From NCBI RefSeq assembly GCF_002531725.1, contig NZ_NWSQ01000044.1, positions 1 to 33,075 of the forward strand: a stretch of DNA of 33,075 nt, read 5' to 3'. The translations under genes and the position numbers were made by a program. Source of the DNA: Rhizobium sp. L43 (GTDB lineage Bacteria > Pseudomonadota > Alphaproteobacteria > Rhizobiales > Rhizobiaceae). Of the stretch, positions 25,646-33,075 are shown one piece after another (position 1 is the stretch's first letter; every line of letters begins with the position of its first letter). The notes beneath the pieces were generated by a model. That model was given only the letters and a program-made list of their open reading frames with translations, did not search any database and was not told where the DNA came from.

Positions 25646-27207
25646 AAGATCGGAACGCCGGTTCGCTTCCCGAAAGCATTGATTAGCTCCCAATATGCGG
25701 GATTTGTCTCGCGTGACACCGTCTGCAAACGAGCCGTACCATCTACGTGCGTTATGGCGCCTAGCGAACTACGCTGGGATTCGCGCACAGACACTACAAA
25801 ATTCATAAAAGGAAATTCCCGCAAGGTACCTGGCAGATCAAAGAATTTCGCGGCATCCTCCTCCAATACCGAGGGAGCAAATGGGCGGTAGCCTTCCCGC
25901 TTCTTGACCATCATATTAATTCGATCCTTGTTTGAGGCCGGCCTCGGGTCAGCAAGAATACTTCGGTTGCCCAGCGCCCGTGGACCGAATTCCGAACGTC
26001 CCTGCACCCAGGCGATCACGGCGCCATCCGCAATCCATTCCGCTGCTTTGCCTGTCACGTCATCACTGCGTTCAATGTCGAGATGCTGGCCCCAAGCAAC
26101 AAGTTCCTCCTCCACGCTTCCTTCGCTCCCCAGGTGGGGTCCCCAATAGACGTTTTGCAAACGCTCACGAGGTGCCGGATGTCCCAGATCATGAGACGCC
26201 ATCAATGCGGCGCCTAGTGCGCAGCCAGCGTCATGGGCAGCCGGTTGTACGAAGATGTCTTCAAACATCCCCGAGTACAGCAGCTTGCCATTCAAAGTGC
26301 AGTTGTGAGCCACTCCTCCGGCCAAACACAGTCGTTCTATGCCGGTAACCTTGGTGTAATGCCGCAGGACGTGGAACACGATCCGTTCCAGTGCTTCCTG
26401 CAGTGAAGCACTCACATCTTTATGCTGCTGCGTGAACGGCATGCCTTTCTGGCGTATTTGGATGTTGCTGAGCAACGTGGGACCAACTCGGTCGAGATAG
26501 ACCCGGTAACCACCGTCGTCTAGGAGTTCGTAGAATTGTTGGAAGATCGCGCGGTATGACGCGGGATTACCGTAGGGTGCGAGTCCCATGACCTTATATT
26601 CATCGAACGCGCCATAACCTAGGAAGCGGATCGTTTCCAAGTATAGCAGCCCTAGAGAATCGTTCTCCGGGAATGCCACGAGTGGCTCAATCTCCGTGCT
26701 GGAACCAACCGCCAAAAGCCCCGAAAGAAAGTCCCCACCGCCGTCAATTGAGAGGACCAGACTTCGCTCGAAGCCCGACATGAAAAACGAGCTCACGGCG
26801 TGCGACATATGGTGGCTCACGAAGGAGACACGTGAGGGATCAATTTCGGCACCAAATTCTTGCCCGAGTAATCCACACAACAACAGCCTCGCATCCGGTA
26901 TTGGGGCGCTTGGGTGAGAGAGGCGCACGCGCTCGAGCACAGCGTTGCAATAGGCCTCGGTCGCATAATACGCGATGCGGTCTATGTCGTTAAGGTGAAC
27001 ACCTGCAGATGCGAGGCAATATTGAACCGAACGTGTTGGTAGCTTGTTGGAGTGCTTGATCCGGTTAAGGCGCTCCTCCTCGACCGCCGCTATCACTCGG
27101 CCGTCGCGAACGAGAACCGCAGCCCCATCGTGCATAAAGGTGTTCGGTAGATCGAACGAATTTTCGTAGACTCTGCTTAGACCGCCACTGAGCCCTAGAC
27201 ACAGCAT
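25483..27207 (-). CDS. nolO: NolO-type Nod-factor carbamoyltransferase with replaced C-terminus
   Basis: O-carbamoyltransferase acting at O-3/O-4 of the non-reducing sugar from carbamoyl phosphate. ATG 27207 (MLCLGLSGGLSRVYENSFDL) has GGAGAG five bases upstream; the ORF continues upstream only as chance coding. The 574-residue product has FMHDGAAVLV, AAVEEERLNRIKHS, VSHHMSHAVSSF, SIDGGGDFLSG, GGVAHNCTLNGK, VQGRSEFGPRALGNRSILAD, GYRPFAPSVLEEDA and THVDGTARLQTV. It stays family-like up to GVPILLN (about residue 520). After that, near 25645, the frame enters the noeI-like gene in the wrong frame, adding about 50 foreign residues ending TGAAKLA and losing the conserved NTSFN...EP end. Activity is uncertain. 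Confidence 0.85.
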   Translation of the reverse strand: MLCLGLSGGLSRVYENSFDLPNTFMHDGAAVLVRDGRVIAAVEEERLNRIKHSNKLPTRSVQYCLASAGVHLNDIDRIAYYATEAYCNAVLERVRLSHPSAPIPDARLLLCGLLGQEFGAEIDPSRVSFVSHHMSHAVSSFFMSGFERSLVLSIDGGGDFLSGLLAVGSSTEIEPLVAFPENDSLGLLYLETIRFLGYGAFDEYKVMGLAPYGNPASYRAIFQQFYELLDDGGYRVYLDRVGPTLLSNIQIRQKGMPFTQQHKDVSASLQEALERIVFHVLRHYTKVTGIERLCLAGGVAHNCTLNGKLLYSGMFEDIFVQPAAHDAGCALGAALMASHDLGHPAPRERLQNVYWGPHLGSEGSVEEELVAWGQHLDIERSDDVTGKAAEWIADGAVIAWVQGRSEFGPRALGNRSILADPRPASNKDRINMMVKKREGYRPFAPSVLEEDAAKFFDLPGTLREFPFMNFVVSVRESQRSSLGAITHVDGTARLQTVSRETNPAYWELINAFGKRTGVPILLNAAMEMAALRNGISRARYAVPRTTFLSMRWFGLTVRFPLRREGWMTGAAKLA

Positions 27208-27636
27208 GTTGCTCTCCAGTTCGTTTCGAAAGGTAGGTCGCTCTGGCTTGGCCTCCGGCTTTCGTAGTTTCATAGGGTGGTGCTTGACAGTGCAGCTAGA
27301 GCTCACGGGCCGAAGCCGAAATCAGATCGTGACCGGATCGGTGAGATTGCCGACAATCGGCGCTATCAGAAACCCAGACCGAAGCATTTGCGGCAGTAAC
27401 GCCGCGTTGCGTATCCACATTACCCAGTCCTTCATCTTTCCGCCCCACAGCCACAAGGGAAAATCAACGACGTTTGGTCGTCGCTGCAAAGGTCGTAGAC
27501 CGTGTCCTTGCAACGGCGAGTGCGCCTGCGTTGGCTCCGAGGCATAGCAAACAGAGTTCTGCCGCCGGTCTCTATCACCGCATGTGCGCCAGTACCGAAC
27601 TCAGCTCCCATGCGGTGAGACCGCCATTGATATCAA
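27208..27636. other. Stretch between nodC fragment and nolO
   Basis: In the related nodABCIJ-nolO order this interval would hold nodI and nodJ, but I find no NodI or NodJ motif on the minus strand. One minus frame (27322-27513, KMKDWVMWIRNAALLPQMLR) looks protein-like but is not recognised. Confidence 0.3.
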
Positions 27637-27932
27637 TCACGTTGAACAGAGGCTACGGTGTGAGAACCAATCTGCGCTCAATGTGCAAAACGCGTGTTCC
27701 TTAAGGGGAAGCAGTAGAAAGATGACCAGCGCGCGCGGTGAAACTCGACGAATAGGAGGCGGCATCGACCGGGGCAAAGTGCGTCCCTTGAGAGCCCGCT
27801 GAAATGTCGAGAAGCAACGACCAAGATTCTGGCCGATCACTTCGAGTGCAAGATAACGATCGAGACCAGGCAGCAGACGGACTGCCCCAGGCCGTTTTCC
27901 CAGCACAGTCTGCACGGCACCCGAGGACCCAT
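27615..27932 (-). pseudogene. nodA start fused to nodC end
   Basis: Reading leftward from ATG 27932, MGPRVPCRLCWENGL matches the NodA opening (VxWxLCWENEL). Within about 40 bases the sequence changes to the C-terminal third of NodC in another frame: VRLLPGLDRYLALEVIGQNLG (compare LRLLPNLNRFLTLDVVGQNL in the intact gene), a garbled part where membrane helices are missing, and VIFLLLPLKEHAFCTLS with DWFSHR. All of nodB and most of nodA and nodC are deleted. It follows a nod box by 66 bases. Confidence 0.75.
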
Positions 27933-27997
27933 TTTAAGAACTCCGAATTATCGCTTTACAAAGCGCTTCTTCAGCGTCTTCTAATGGCAACCGTTTC

Positions 27998-28044
27998 GAT
28001 CAGTAAAATCGATTGTTTGGATGGAATGCATCCAAAAAAAAGAT
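27998..28044 (-). promoter_or_regulatory. nod box of the degenerate second nod operon
   Basis: The minus strand carries GGATGCATTCCATCCAAACA and then ATCGATTTTAC, ending TGATC. The ATCCAAACAATCGATTTTAC core is exact, and the distal half (ATCTTTTTTTTGGATG) has a run of T in place of the variable bases. It could still drive nolO. Confidence 0.85.
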
Positions 28045-28750
28045 GGCGTGACTCCCCGGTGAAGCGGGCGGCGCCCCCATCCTTCTCTCAATGGCGGCCG
28101 TGTTCAAGGCAGATCCGCCTGCGACATTCGGACCGACGAACTCCTCGTGTCTAGTCGTATAAGCAACACTCCTTCGCTACTCTTGTTCAGCCGACAAAGC
28201 CAAGCCGCGTGTTCGTCTTGGCACATCGATGAGCGTGATAGCCGCGCCTGCTGCAAGGAAACGGCGTTCAGTCTTGGTGAGCGCTGCCGCAGCGAGTGCC
28301 GCGAAACGTGGGCCAAGCGCTTCATCATTTCCCGAGCGTAAGTGCGCAGCATCTGGTCGGTGAAGCGCGAGCCGAAGGAGAAGCCCGGGGGTTGGTGCGC
28401 CGCTCCTTCACGACTTCAGGGATCGGCTCTGAGTATCGATATCGGTCAGGACTTCGATAGTCCGAATTTGCGACTAAGAAGTTTGCGGCCGGCCTGACGC
28501 TGCCGTGTGCAATATAGAAGACGGTCTTCGCCGCTGACCCCAGTCCGATTTCCCTCCCAACAAATCGCTTTCGCCCAGATGTCGCCGGATGAGGCTTTCC
28601 CACTGTACCGCCTCGAATTGCATGGAGTGCGACGAGTTCAAGAGTTGCTTCGGACCAGAGGAAGTCTGACCGGCCCCGCATGGGCACTCCTTCGATCGAC
28701 ATTGAAGCCGTACGTTACATCGCGGCGGTGTTGCACGGAGGAGGGCAGAC
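28045..28750. other. Mosaic stretch without recognised genes
   Basis: Several overlapping frames of 64-125 residues exist on both strands, none with a recognisable motif. It lies between a nod box and a truncated IS3-type element, so it is probably accumulated debris. Confidence 0.3.
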
Positions 28751-29127
28751 ACTGCCACGGCTGAAGCCGAGAAGCTTCGCCTGGCGCACGACGGATAGCT
28801 TATGCTCGCGGTCGATCATTTCTTTCCGCCCAGCAATCCCGCCTTGCCGAGCGCACCGGACAAAAAATCGTTCTCCAGTGTCAGCTCGCCGATCTTGGCG
28901 TGCAGCGTTTTGACATCGACGGTTGGGGCTGCTGGTTCCGCCTTGGCTTCATCCCCGAAAACGCCAGTCGCCCCCTCAAGGAGCTGCTCTTTCCATTGCT
29001 TGATCTGATTGGCGTGCACGTCGAACTGCTGGGACAATTCCACCAGTGTCTGCTCGCCTCTGATAGCGGCAAGCGCCACCTTCGCCTTGAAAGCCGGGCT
29101 ATGGTTCCGGCGCGGTCGTCTTGTCAT
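28751..29127 (-). mobile_element. IS3-family element, orfA with truncated orfB
   Basis: orfA (28816-29127, MTRRPRRNHSPAFKAKVALA...) is an IS3-type transposase N-terminal protein: a helix-turn-helix (VELSQQFDVHANQIKQWKEQ) followed by a leucine-zipper part (LHAKIGELTLENDFLSGALG). It looks intact at 103 residues. orfB starts by ATGA overlap at 28819 (MIDREHKLSVVRQAKLLGFS) but is cut after RGSV at about 28751, so the DDE catalytic domain is absent and the element cannot transpose by itself. Confidence 0.85.
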
Positions 29128-29176
29128 GGTATCTCCTGTTCCCGGCATCTAAGCCAAAGTCAGGCAGAAATTCCAC

Positions 29177-29400
29177 TTATCCTAGCTGTTCAAATTTCCC
29201 GAGCCAGCTCTGGCTGTCCATTGCCTCCCTATGCTTTGTGACAGTGCGGCGCGCAATGCTGATGCCGGTTTCCTTCAGCCAAGCGACGATTTCATCGTCG
29301 GAAAGTACTTCCGAGGCCTCTGCGGCGATACTTGCCTTGATGCGGTGGCGGATGCGCGAGCGCTTCCCCGGGGGCCACGATAAATCGGCAGAGGCGCGGT
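29177..29400 (-). pseudogene. rpoN: rpoN (sigma-54) C-terminal fragment
   Basis: The minus-strand frame reads RIRHRIKASIAAEASEVLSD, DDEIVAWLKETGISIARRTV and TKHREAM before stopping at 29177. ARRTVTKHRE corresponds to the RpoN box (ARRTVAKYRE), which contacts the -24 promoter element. Everything N-terminal is missing and the upstream part looks frameshifted. The fragment sits directly against the IS3 element's orfA end, so an insertion or deletion probably removed the rest. It hints that a plasmid rpoN copy once lay here. Confidence 0.75.
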
Positions 29401-29484
29401 AACTTCAAAAAAATAACGCGGGGCTAAAAAATTGGCCGCAGGCTAGTCCGTGGGTATGGACTGGAAGTCCGGTAGGCGCTATTC

Positions 29485-30213
29485 GTGCCGTTCCAGCATA
29501 ACATCAGCCACCCCGTGGATTCTCCAAGGCCTCTTATATTGAAAAAAGTGCAACGCAGTTTTGCCGTCGAGTACAAGAACGGCAGGCGAAAACTCGATAC
29601 CAGATCGAACTCGATCTGGGGCAATGTGGATCTAAAGTCAGTCGCGCGCGATCTAGAGGAAGAGGCATTGCCTGCTCTGTCAGGTAGCTCTCAGAGTGGC
29701 AAACCCGACAGCGAAATGTCTTTGCCGGAACAAGATCAGGCCGAGCAGTTGTTGACAGCGCCTCTCGGCCCGTCGACAACTGCATCAGATACACAGGAGA
29801 TGAGCATGGCCGACGAGACTAATACGACAACCAATGTCGATGGACAGACCGTTGTCGAAACGCCTAATGCGCCGAAGAAACAGCGCAAACCGCGCGCCAA
29901 AAAAGCCGCGGCACTCGAGACCGCGTCCGCTGACGCTACGGCAGAGCCAGCAGCTGCTCTGGCCGGGGCCGGTGGTGTAAAGAGGAGAGGGCGCAAGACA
30001 AAGGCGATCGAAGCCACGGCGAGCGCCAAAAGTGCACCTATGCGCCGCGCTCCAAAAGCTGTGCAGACAGCGCCGGCCGCCCCGATGACGGCGATCGATG
30101 AGATGGCAGACCTTTTGCAGTTGGAAGAAGAAAATCAGCGACTGCGCAAGCTTCTTGCTGAAAAACTTCGCGCTGAAAATGAAGATCTGCGCAAACGGCT
30201 CAAGCTCGATTAA
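29485..30213 (+). CDS. syrB: SyrB-family symbiotic regulator
   Basis: The C-terminal part matches SyrB, a Sinorhizobium regulator that represses syrM: lysine/alanine-rich KKQRKPRAKKAAALE and VKRRGRKTK stretches, then AIDEMADLLQLEEENQRLRK and LLAEKLRAENEDLRKRL, a coiled coil with leucine heptads. The classical start is ATG 29806 (MADETN), with AGGAG upstream, giving about 135 residues. The frame is open from GTG 29485 and the extra 100 residues are not random: VQRSFAVEYKNGRRKLDTRS and SIWGNVDLKSVARDLEEE look like a real domain. So the protein may be longer (242 residues), or two genes may have fused. The basic repeats suggest nucleic-acid contact. Confidence 0.75.
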   Translation: MPFQHNISHPVDSPRPLILKKVQRSFAVEYKNGRRKLDTRSNSIWGNVDLKSVARDLEEEALPALSGSSQSGKPDSEMSLPEQDQAEQLLTAPLGPSTTASDTQEMSMADETNTTTNVDGQTVVETPNAPKKQRKPRAKKAAALETASADATAEPAAALAGAGGVKRRGRKTKAIEATASAKSAPMRRAPKAVQTAPAAPMTAIDEMADLLQLEEENQRLRKLLAEKLRAENEDLRKRLKLD

Positions 30214-30343
30214 TATAAGCAGCCGGTCAATTAGCCGGCCGTATCTACACTCTTATCGAGACAAACAATTCGGCAACGGTAAATGCTGTTGCCGGACCTA
30301 AAACTCACTGCCTGCTTGCGGGATAAAACGCGAGGTCAGATAG

Positions 30344-30922
30344 ATGGCGTCTCCCTGGAAACTTCTTGCCCGACTGATCTCACCGGGTCGCGAACAAAAG
30401 CGAGAAAACGGCTCGGACCAAAAGGTTACGCCGGACCCGTTGGCTATTGCCGGTCCGACCGAAACGCCTGCCGAGAAGAGCCTGATTAGCGCCGTTCGAC
30501 CGGCAAGCGAGGGGCTTCCCCGTCACGGCCATTCTCCTGCAATTTCCACCGAGTTTGTTGTTTCCAAAGAAGTCGGAATCGGTATCGGCATGAACGAGAC
30601 TGAGGAGGCCATCTCTCGTCGCAGCCACGATCAGGTCGACGGCCAAGACGCCAAAATCGTTGAGGCGGCTGATCCACCTCCATTCGGCGAGCTTGGTACC
30701 GACATCGTCGCTGGGCATGATGCTACGAAGTTCGTGCGAACTCTCGAGGTCGCCCCGCGTAAGAAGGCATCAGCCGCGATTGCAAACGCGGCCCCGGCAA
30801 TTCACACTGCGGACCAGATGAGCCTCGACGAAGACATCAGGGTGCTCAGGGGGCAGCTAGCCAGAAAGCTAAGGCTGCAAAACGCGCAGTTGAGAACAAT
30901 GCTGGAGCGGTTTGAACGGTGA
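30344..30922 (+). CDS. Conserved-looking protein next to syrB
   Basis: A 192-residue, polar, probably disordered protein starting MASPWKLLARLISPGREQKR, followed by a proline/serine/glutamate-rich middle and a C-terminal coiled coil (MSLDEDIRVLRGQLARKLRL, QNAQLRTMLERFER). The last part recalls the C-terminal helix of SyrB (LRKLLAEKLR...), so the two may interact or share ancestry. GAGGT lies about eight bases before ATG 30344. It follows syrB by 130 bases on the same strand. I recall similar proteins beside syrB in other rhizobia but know no function. Confidence 0.65.
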   Translation: MASPWKLLARLISPGREQKRENGSDQKVTPDPLAIAGPTETPAEKSLISAVRPASEGLPRHGHSPAISTEFVVSKEVGIGIGMNETEEAISRRSHDQVDGQDAKIVEAADPPPFGELGTDIVAGHDATKFVRTLEVAPRKKASAAIANAAPAIHTADQMSLDEDIRVLRGQLARKLRLQNAQLRTMLERFER

Positions 30923-31164
30923 CCTGTCGCAGTGCAACACGTTGAGCCCGGTTTATTGCAAGTGACGGCATTGAAAGCGTTCTCCTAGGCCACGTCGAAG
31001 GATCATTGTTCAGCGTCAGGCAACCTGTCGCCCTGGGCATGTTGATGGTTCTTGCCGCCGGTGCTTCGCGGAGCCAGCGGCAGCATCACCTGTGTACGGC
31101 TAGGGTTCCAAGCACGGTCCCATTTCGTCGACATCGACGACAAGCGTGTTTAGGCCATGTTCTA

Positions 31165-31430
31165 GGCATTTAACCGCGCTCGATCGCCACTGTGGACATC
31201 GAGCCTGCCGCAGGTTTCTTGATGCGCGTCTCCGCCGCTTGCGCAATCGAAGCCGCATTGGTGACGTCAAGCTGAACTGTCCGGGCGTCTGGTCCGGCGC
31301 TTTGAACGAAGGTGTCGCCTGCTTCAAGTTGGCGCGCGCAACCGAGCCGGTGAAGCCGTTCTGCGCCAGACCTTGCACGATCTGACGGCGGATTTCTTTG
31401 CCAGTGGCGAGAGCTGAACTGTGACGCGAT
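31165..31430 (-). pseudogene. Short-chain dehydrogenase/reductase fragment
   Basis: Minus-strand translation across two frames gives an SDR opening: SSALATGKEIRRQIVQGLAQ (the nucleotide-binding TGxxxGxG region is eroded), NGFTGSVARANL, then in the next frame LEAGDTFVQSAGPDARTVQL and DVTNAASIAQAAETR. The order matches the Rossmann-fold start of SDR enzymes (…TVQLDVTNAAS…). The catalytic YxxxK part is absent. Confidence 0.65.
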
Positions 31431-31565
31431 CGAGACCGACACATGCCATTGACTTCGAATTCAGCGATCGATTTAAATCGAGCAATTGGGGCTTGCCTCC
31501 TGCCTAACATCTCGACGAACTCGAGCTCGATTATGTGATCACTCTAAGGCCCTCCGTTTGCCAGT

Positions 31566-32958
31566 CTAGATGGGCTGGCGGCCAAGATAAGCATCGAACG
31601 CGGCAGCGACATGGCGAAGGGCAGAGCGACATTCGTGCCGTACACGGACTAAACCGTTGTCAAACTGAACGATCCCGTCCTCAGCCAGAATCTCTAGCTG
31701 CTTAGCTGAACTCACTAGATGGGTCTGATCAAATCCCTGGGCCGTACAGATTGCTGATATGTCCGCCTCCAAGTAGCACATGAGCTGTTCGATGATTGCA
31801 GCTCTTACGCGATCCTCGGTAGTTAAACGGTAGCCCCTTGAGATCGCCAAGCGGCCGGATGCTATGTGTCGGTTATAACAGCTTTGCGTGAGATCGTTTT
31901 GAACGTAACCGTCGCCGCAACGACCGATGGCGGACGCGCCCAAACCGATGACAGTTGGGCAGGTTTCGGCAGAGTAACCAAGCGAATTGCGGCGCAGACG
32001 ACCAGCTCTCTGTGCTATTGCAAGCTCGTCATCCGGCAAAGCAAAATGGTCGAGACCGATTTGCAGATAGCCTGCTGCAACTAACGTATCGGCCATGGCT
32101 GAGGCCTGCTCAGCTCGCGCGGCTATATCGGGCAGTGCTGCGGTGTCAATCAAGCGCTGATTTTTTCGAAAAGATGGAACGTGGGAATAACCGAAAACCG
32201 CGAGACGGTCGGGACGCATCGCAATAGCTAACATTGCTCTCTAGACAGGACTGGACGGTTTGGTTCGGCAAACCGAACATCAGATCGAAATTGATACGCC
32301 TGACCCCATACAGGCGGAGGTTTTCGACGGCGGTCATCACTTGCGCCTCGCTCTGAATCCGGTTGATCGCTTTTTGTACGACGGGATCGAAGCTCTGCAC
32401 ACCGACGCTTGCGCGATTCACACCGGCTCTTTCTAGGGCTTCGGCCATATCGGTGGTGAACGTGCGCGGGTCGACCTCAATGGCAATGGTTGCGCCTCGC
32501 TCAAGCGCAAAACGGCCGCGCAGGAGTTCCATTAGCGACAGGAAGTCTGCCGATGGCATAATGGTCGGGGATCCGCCGCCAAAGTGCACGTCACCCACGG
32601 AGAGTGCCTGCGGCACTTGCTCGGCGACCAGGCGGATTTCCTCGCGCAGCATTGCTAGATAATCGGTTATCAAAGTATCCCGACGAGTGATGCTAGTCGG
32701 AAAACCACAATACCAGCACATCGAGCGGCAGAATGGAATGTGGAGATAGAGCGAGACAGCGTCATCAGTTCCCTGGCTTCTCAGCCATTGCTCATAAGTG
32801 TGGGCGCCGATTTCTGGAGAAAACTCCTGTATTGTTGGGTAGATAGTATACCAAGGCAACTGCGCCCCGCTATTTGTGTTCGGAACGAAAATCGACGACG
32901 GTGCGCGCACAGACTTTCGCCTGCAGTCCGTGTCACGTTCACATTCAATATTTGACAC
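31566..32958 (-). pseudogene. hemN: Second hemN, split by a frameshift
   Basis: A second oxygen-independent coproporphyrinogen oxidase gene. From GTG 32958 (GAGGGA eight to ten bases upstream) the frame gives PWYTIYPTIQEF, CRSMCWYCGFPTSI (CxxxCxxC), DVHFGGGSPTIM, VDPRTFTTDM, GVQSFDPVVQKA, INFDLMFGLPNQTVQSCLES and then leaves the family. The next frame takes over at once with LAIAMRPDRLAVFGYSHVP and continues to the normal end RHVAAAFDAYLG. A one- or two-base change near 32235 therefore splits an otherwise complete gene of about 460 residues. It is clearly diverged from the intact hemN, so it is not a recent duplicate. It may be a real mutation or a sequencing error. Confidence 0.9.
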
Positions 32959-32983
32959 GTTTTTTTCCCTCGAAAGCTGGGTC

Positions 32984-33075
32984 CTATTGGGCACGTGCCA
33001 CGCCCGGAATGGACTTGATGTTCGATTTGACGTCGCATTCGGAAAGCGCCTTCGGCTCATCGCCAGGCTCGTCGC
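32984..33075 (-). CDS. C-terminal end of an unidentified minus-strand gene
   Basis: A frame entering from the right edge reads DEPGDEPKALSECDVKSNIK then SIPGVARAQ and stops at TAG (32984). It looks like a genuine protein end and lies 26 bases before the hemN copy on the same strand, but is too short to identify. Confidence 0.35.
   Translation of the reverse strand, partial: DEPGDEPKALSECDVKSNIKSIPGVARAQ

Noticed and set aside
30225..30245. Short GCCGG...CCGGC inverted repeat after syrB as terminator
   Set aside because: Only five base pairs and no T run; too weak to call.
33010..33030. TTGATGTTCGATTTGA before the second hemN as a possible FNR box
   Set aside because: The right half is TTGA rather than TCAA, so it is a direct repeat and not the FNR dyad.
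1..33075. CRISPR arrays, tRNA or rRNA genes, plasmid replication genes
   Set aside because: No regularly spaced repeats, no cloverleaf-type sequence and no rep-type protein motifs were seen.

Overview
The window reads as part of a symbiotic plasmid of a bean-nodulating Rhizobium (Rhizobium etli / R. phaseoli type). This rests on gene content: an oxygen-limited respiration block (hemN, a pseudoazurin, fixNOQP, fixGHIS and a CRP/FNR-type regulator), followed by Nod-factor genes (nodZ, nodBCS, nodIJ, nodD, nolO) with recognisable nod boxes, and a syrB-type regulator. A nodBC operon with no intact nodA in front of it is the arrangement I recall for R. etli. The species call is inference.

Region 1 (1-13.8 kb), microaerobic respiration. 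After a gene end and a decayed pntA on the minus strand comes hemN. Then, on the minus strand, come a pseudoazurin and the wreck of a ycnI/copC-like copper gene set. fixNOQP follows, closed by a strong intrinsic terminator, then the tightly overlapping fixGHIS and a CRP/FNR-family gene. TTGA-N6-TCAA FixK/FNR dyads stand before fixN, fixG, the pseudoazurin and a small membrane-protein gene at 13.6-13.8 kb, and a one-mismatch version stands before hemN. These genes would supply haem, electron transfer and the high-affinity cbb3 oxidase to bacteroids.

Region 2 (14.0-25.2 kb), Nod-factor synthesis and export. An MFS-transporter fragment is followed by a frameshifted nodZ (minus strand) with its own nod box. 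An IS21-type istB remnant lies between this box and a second, divergent nod box. The second box drives a gutted nodA, then nodB, nodC, nodS, a gutted nodU, nodI and nodJ. A secreted cupin protein follows. nodD lies on the minus strand, and upstream of it, also on the minus strand, is a nod box followed by a small secreted four-cysteine protein. That box may therefore also feed nodD.

Region 3 (25.2-28.1 kb, minus strand) is the debris of a second nod operon: nod box, nodA start fused to a nodC end, nolO whose 3' end is lost, and the 3' half of a noeI-like FkbM methyltransferase joined out of frame to nolO.

Region 4 (28.1-33.1 kb) is mosaic: a truncated IS3-family element abutting an rpoN C-terminal fragment, a syrB-family gene with an adjacent conserved-looking gene, a broken short-chain dehydrogenase, a second hemN split by a frameshift, and the end of another minus-strand reading frame.

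The recurrent theme is decay by internal deletion and fusion. Many genes keep both ends and have lost the middle. No tRNA, rRNA, CRISPR array or replication origin was seen.
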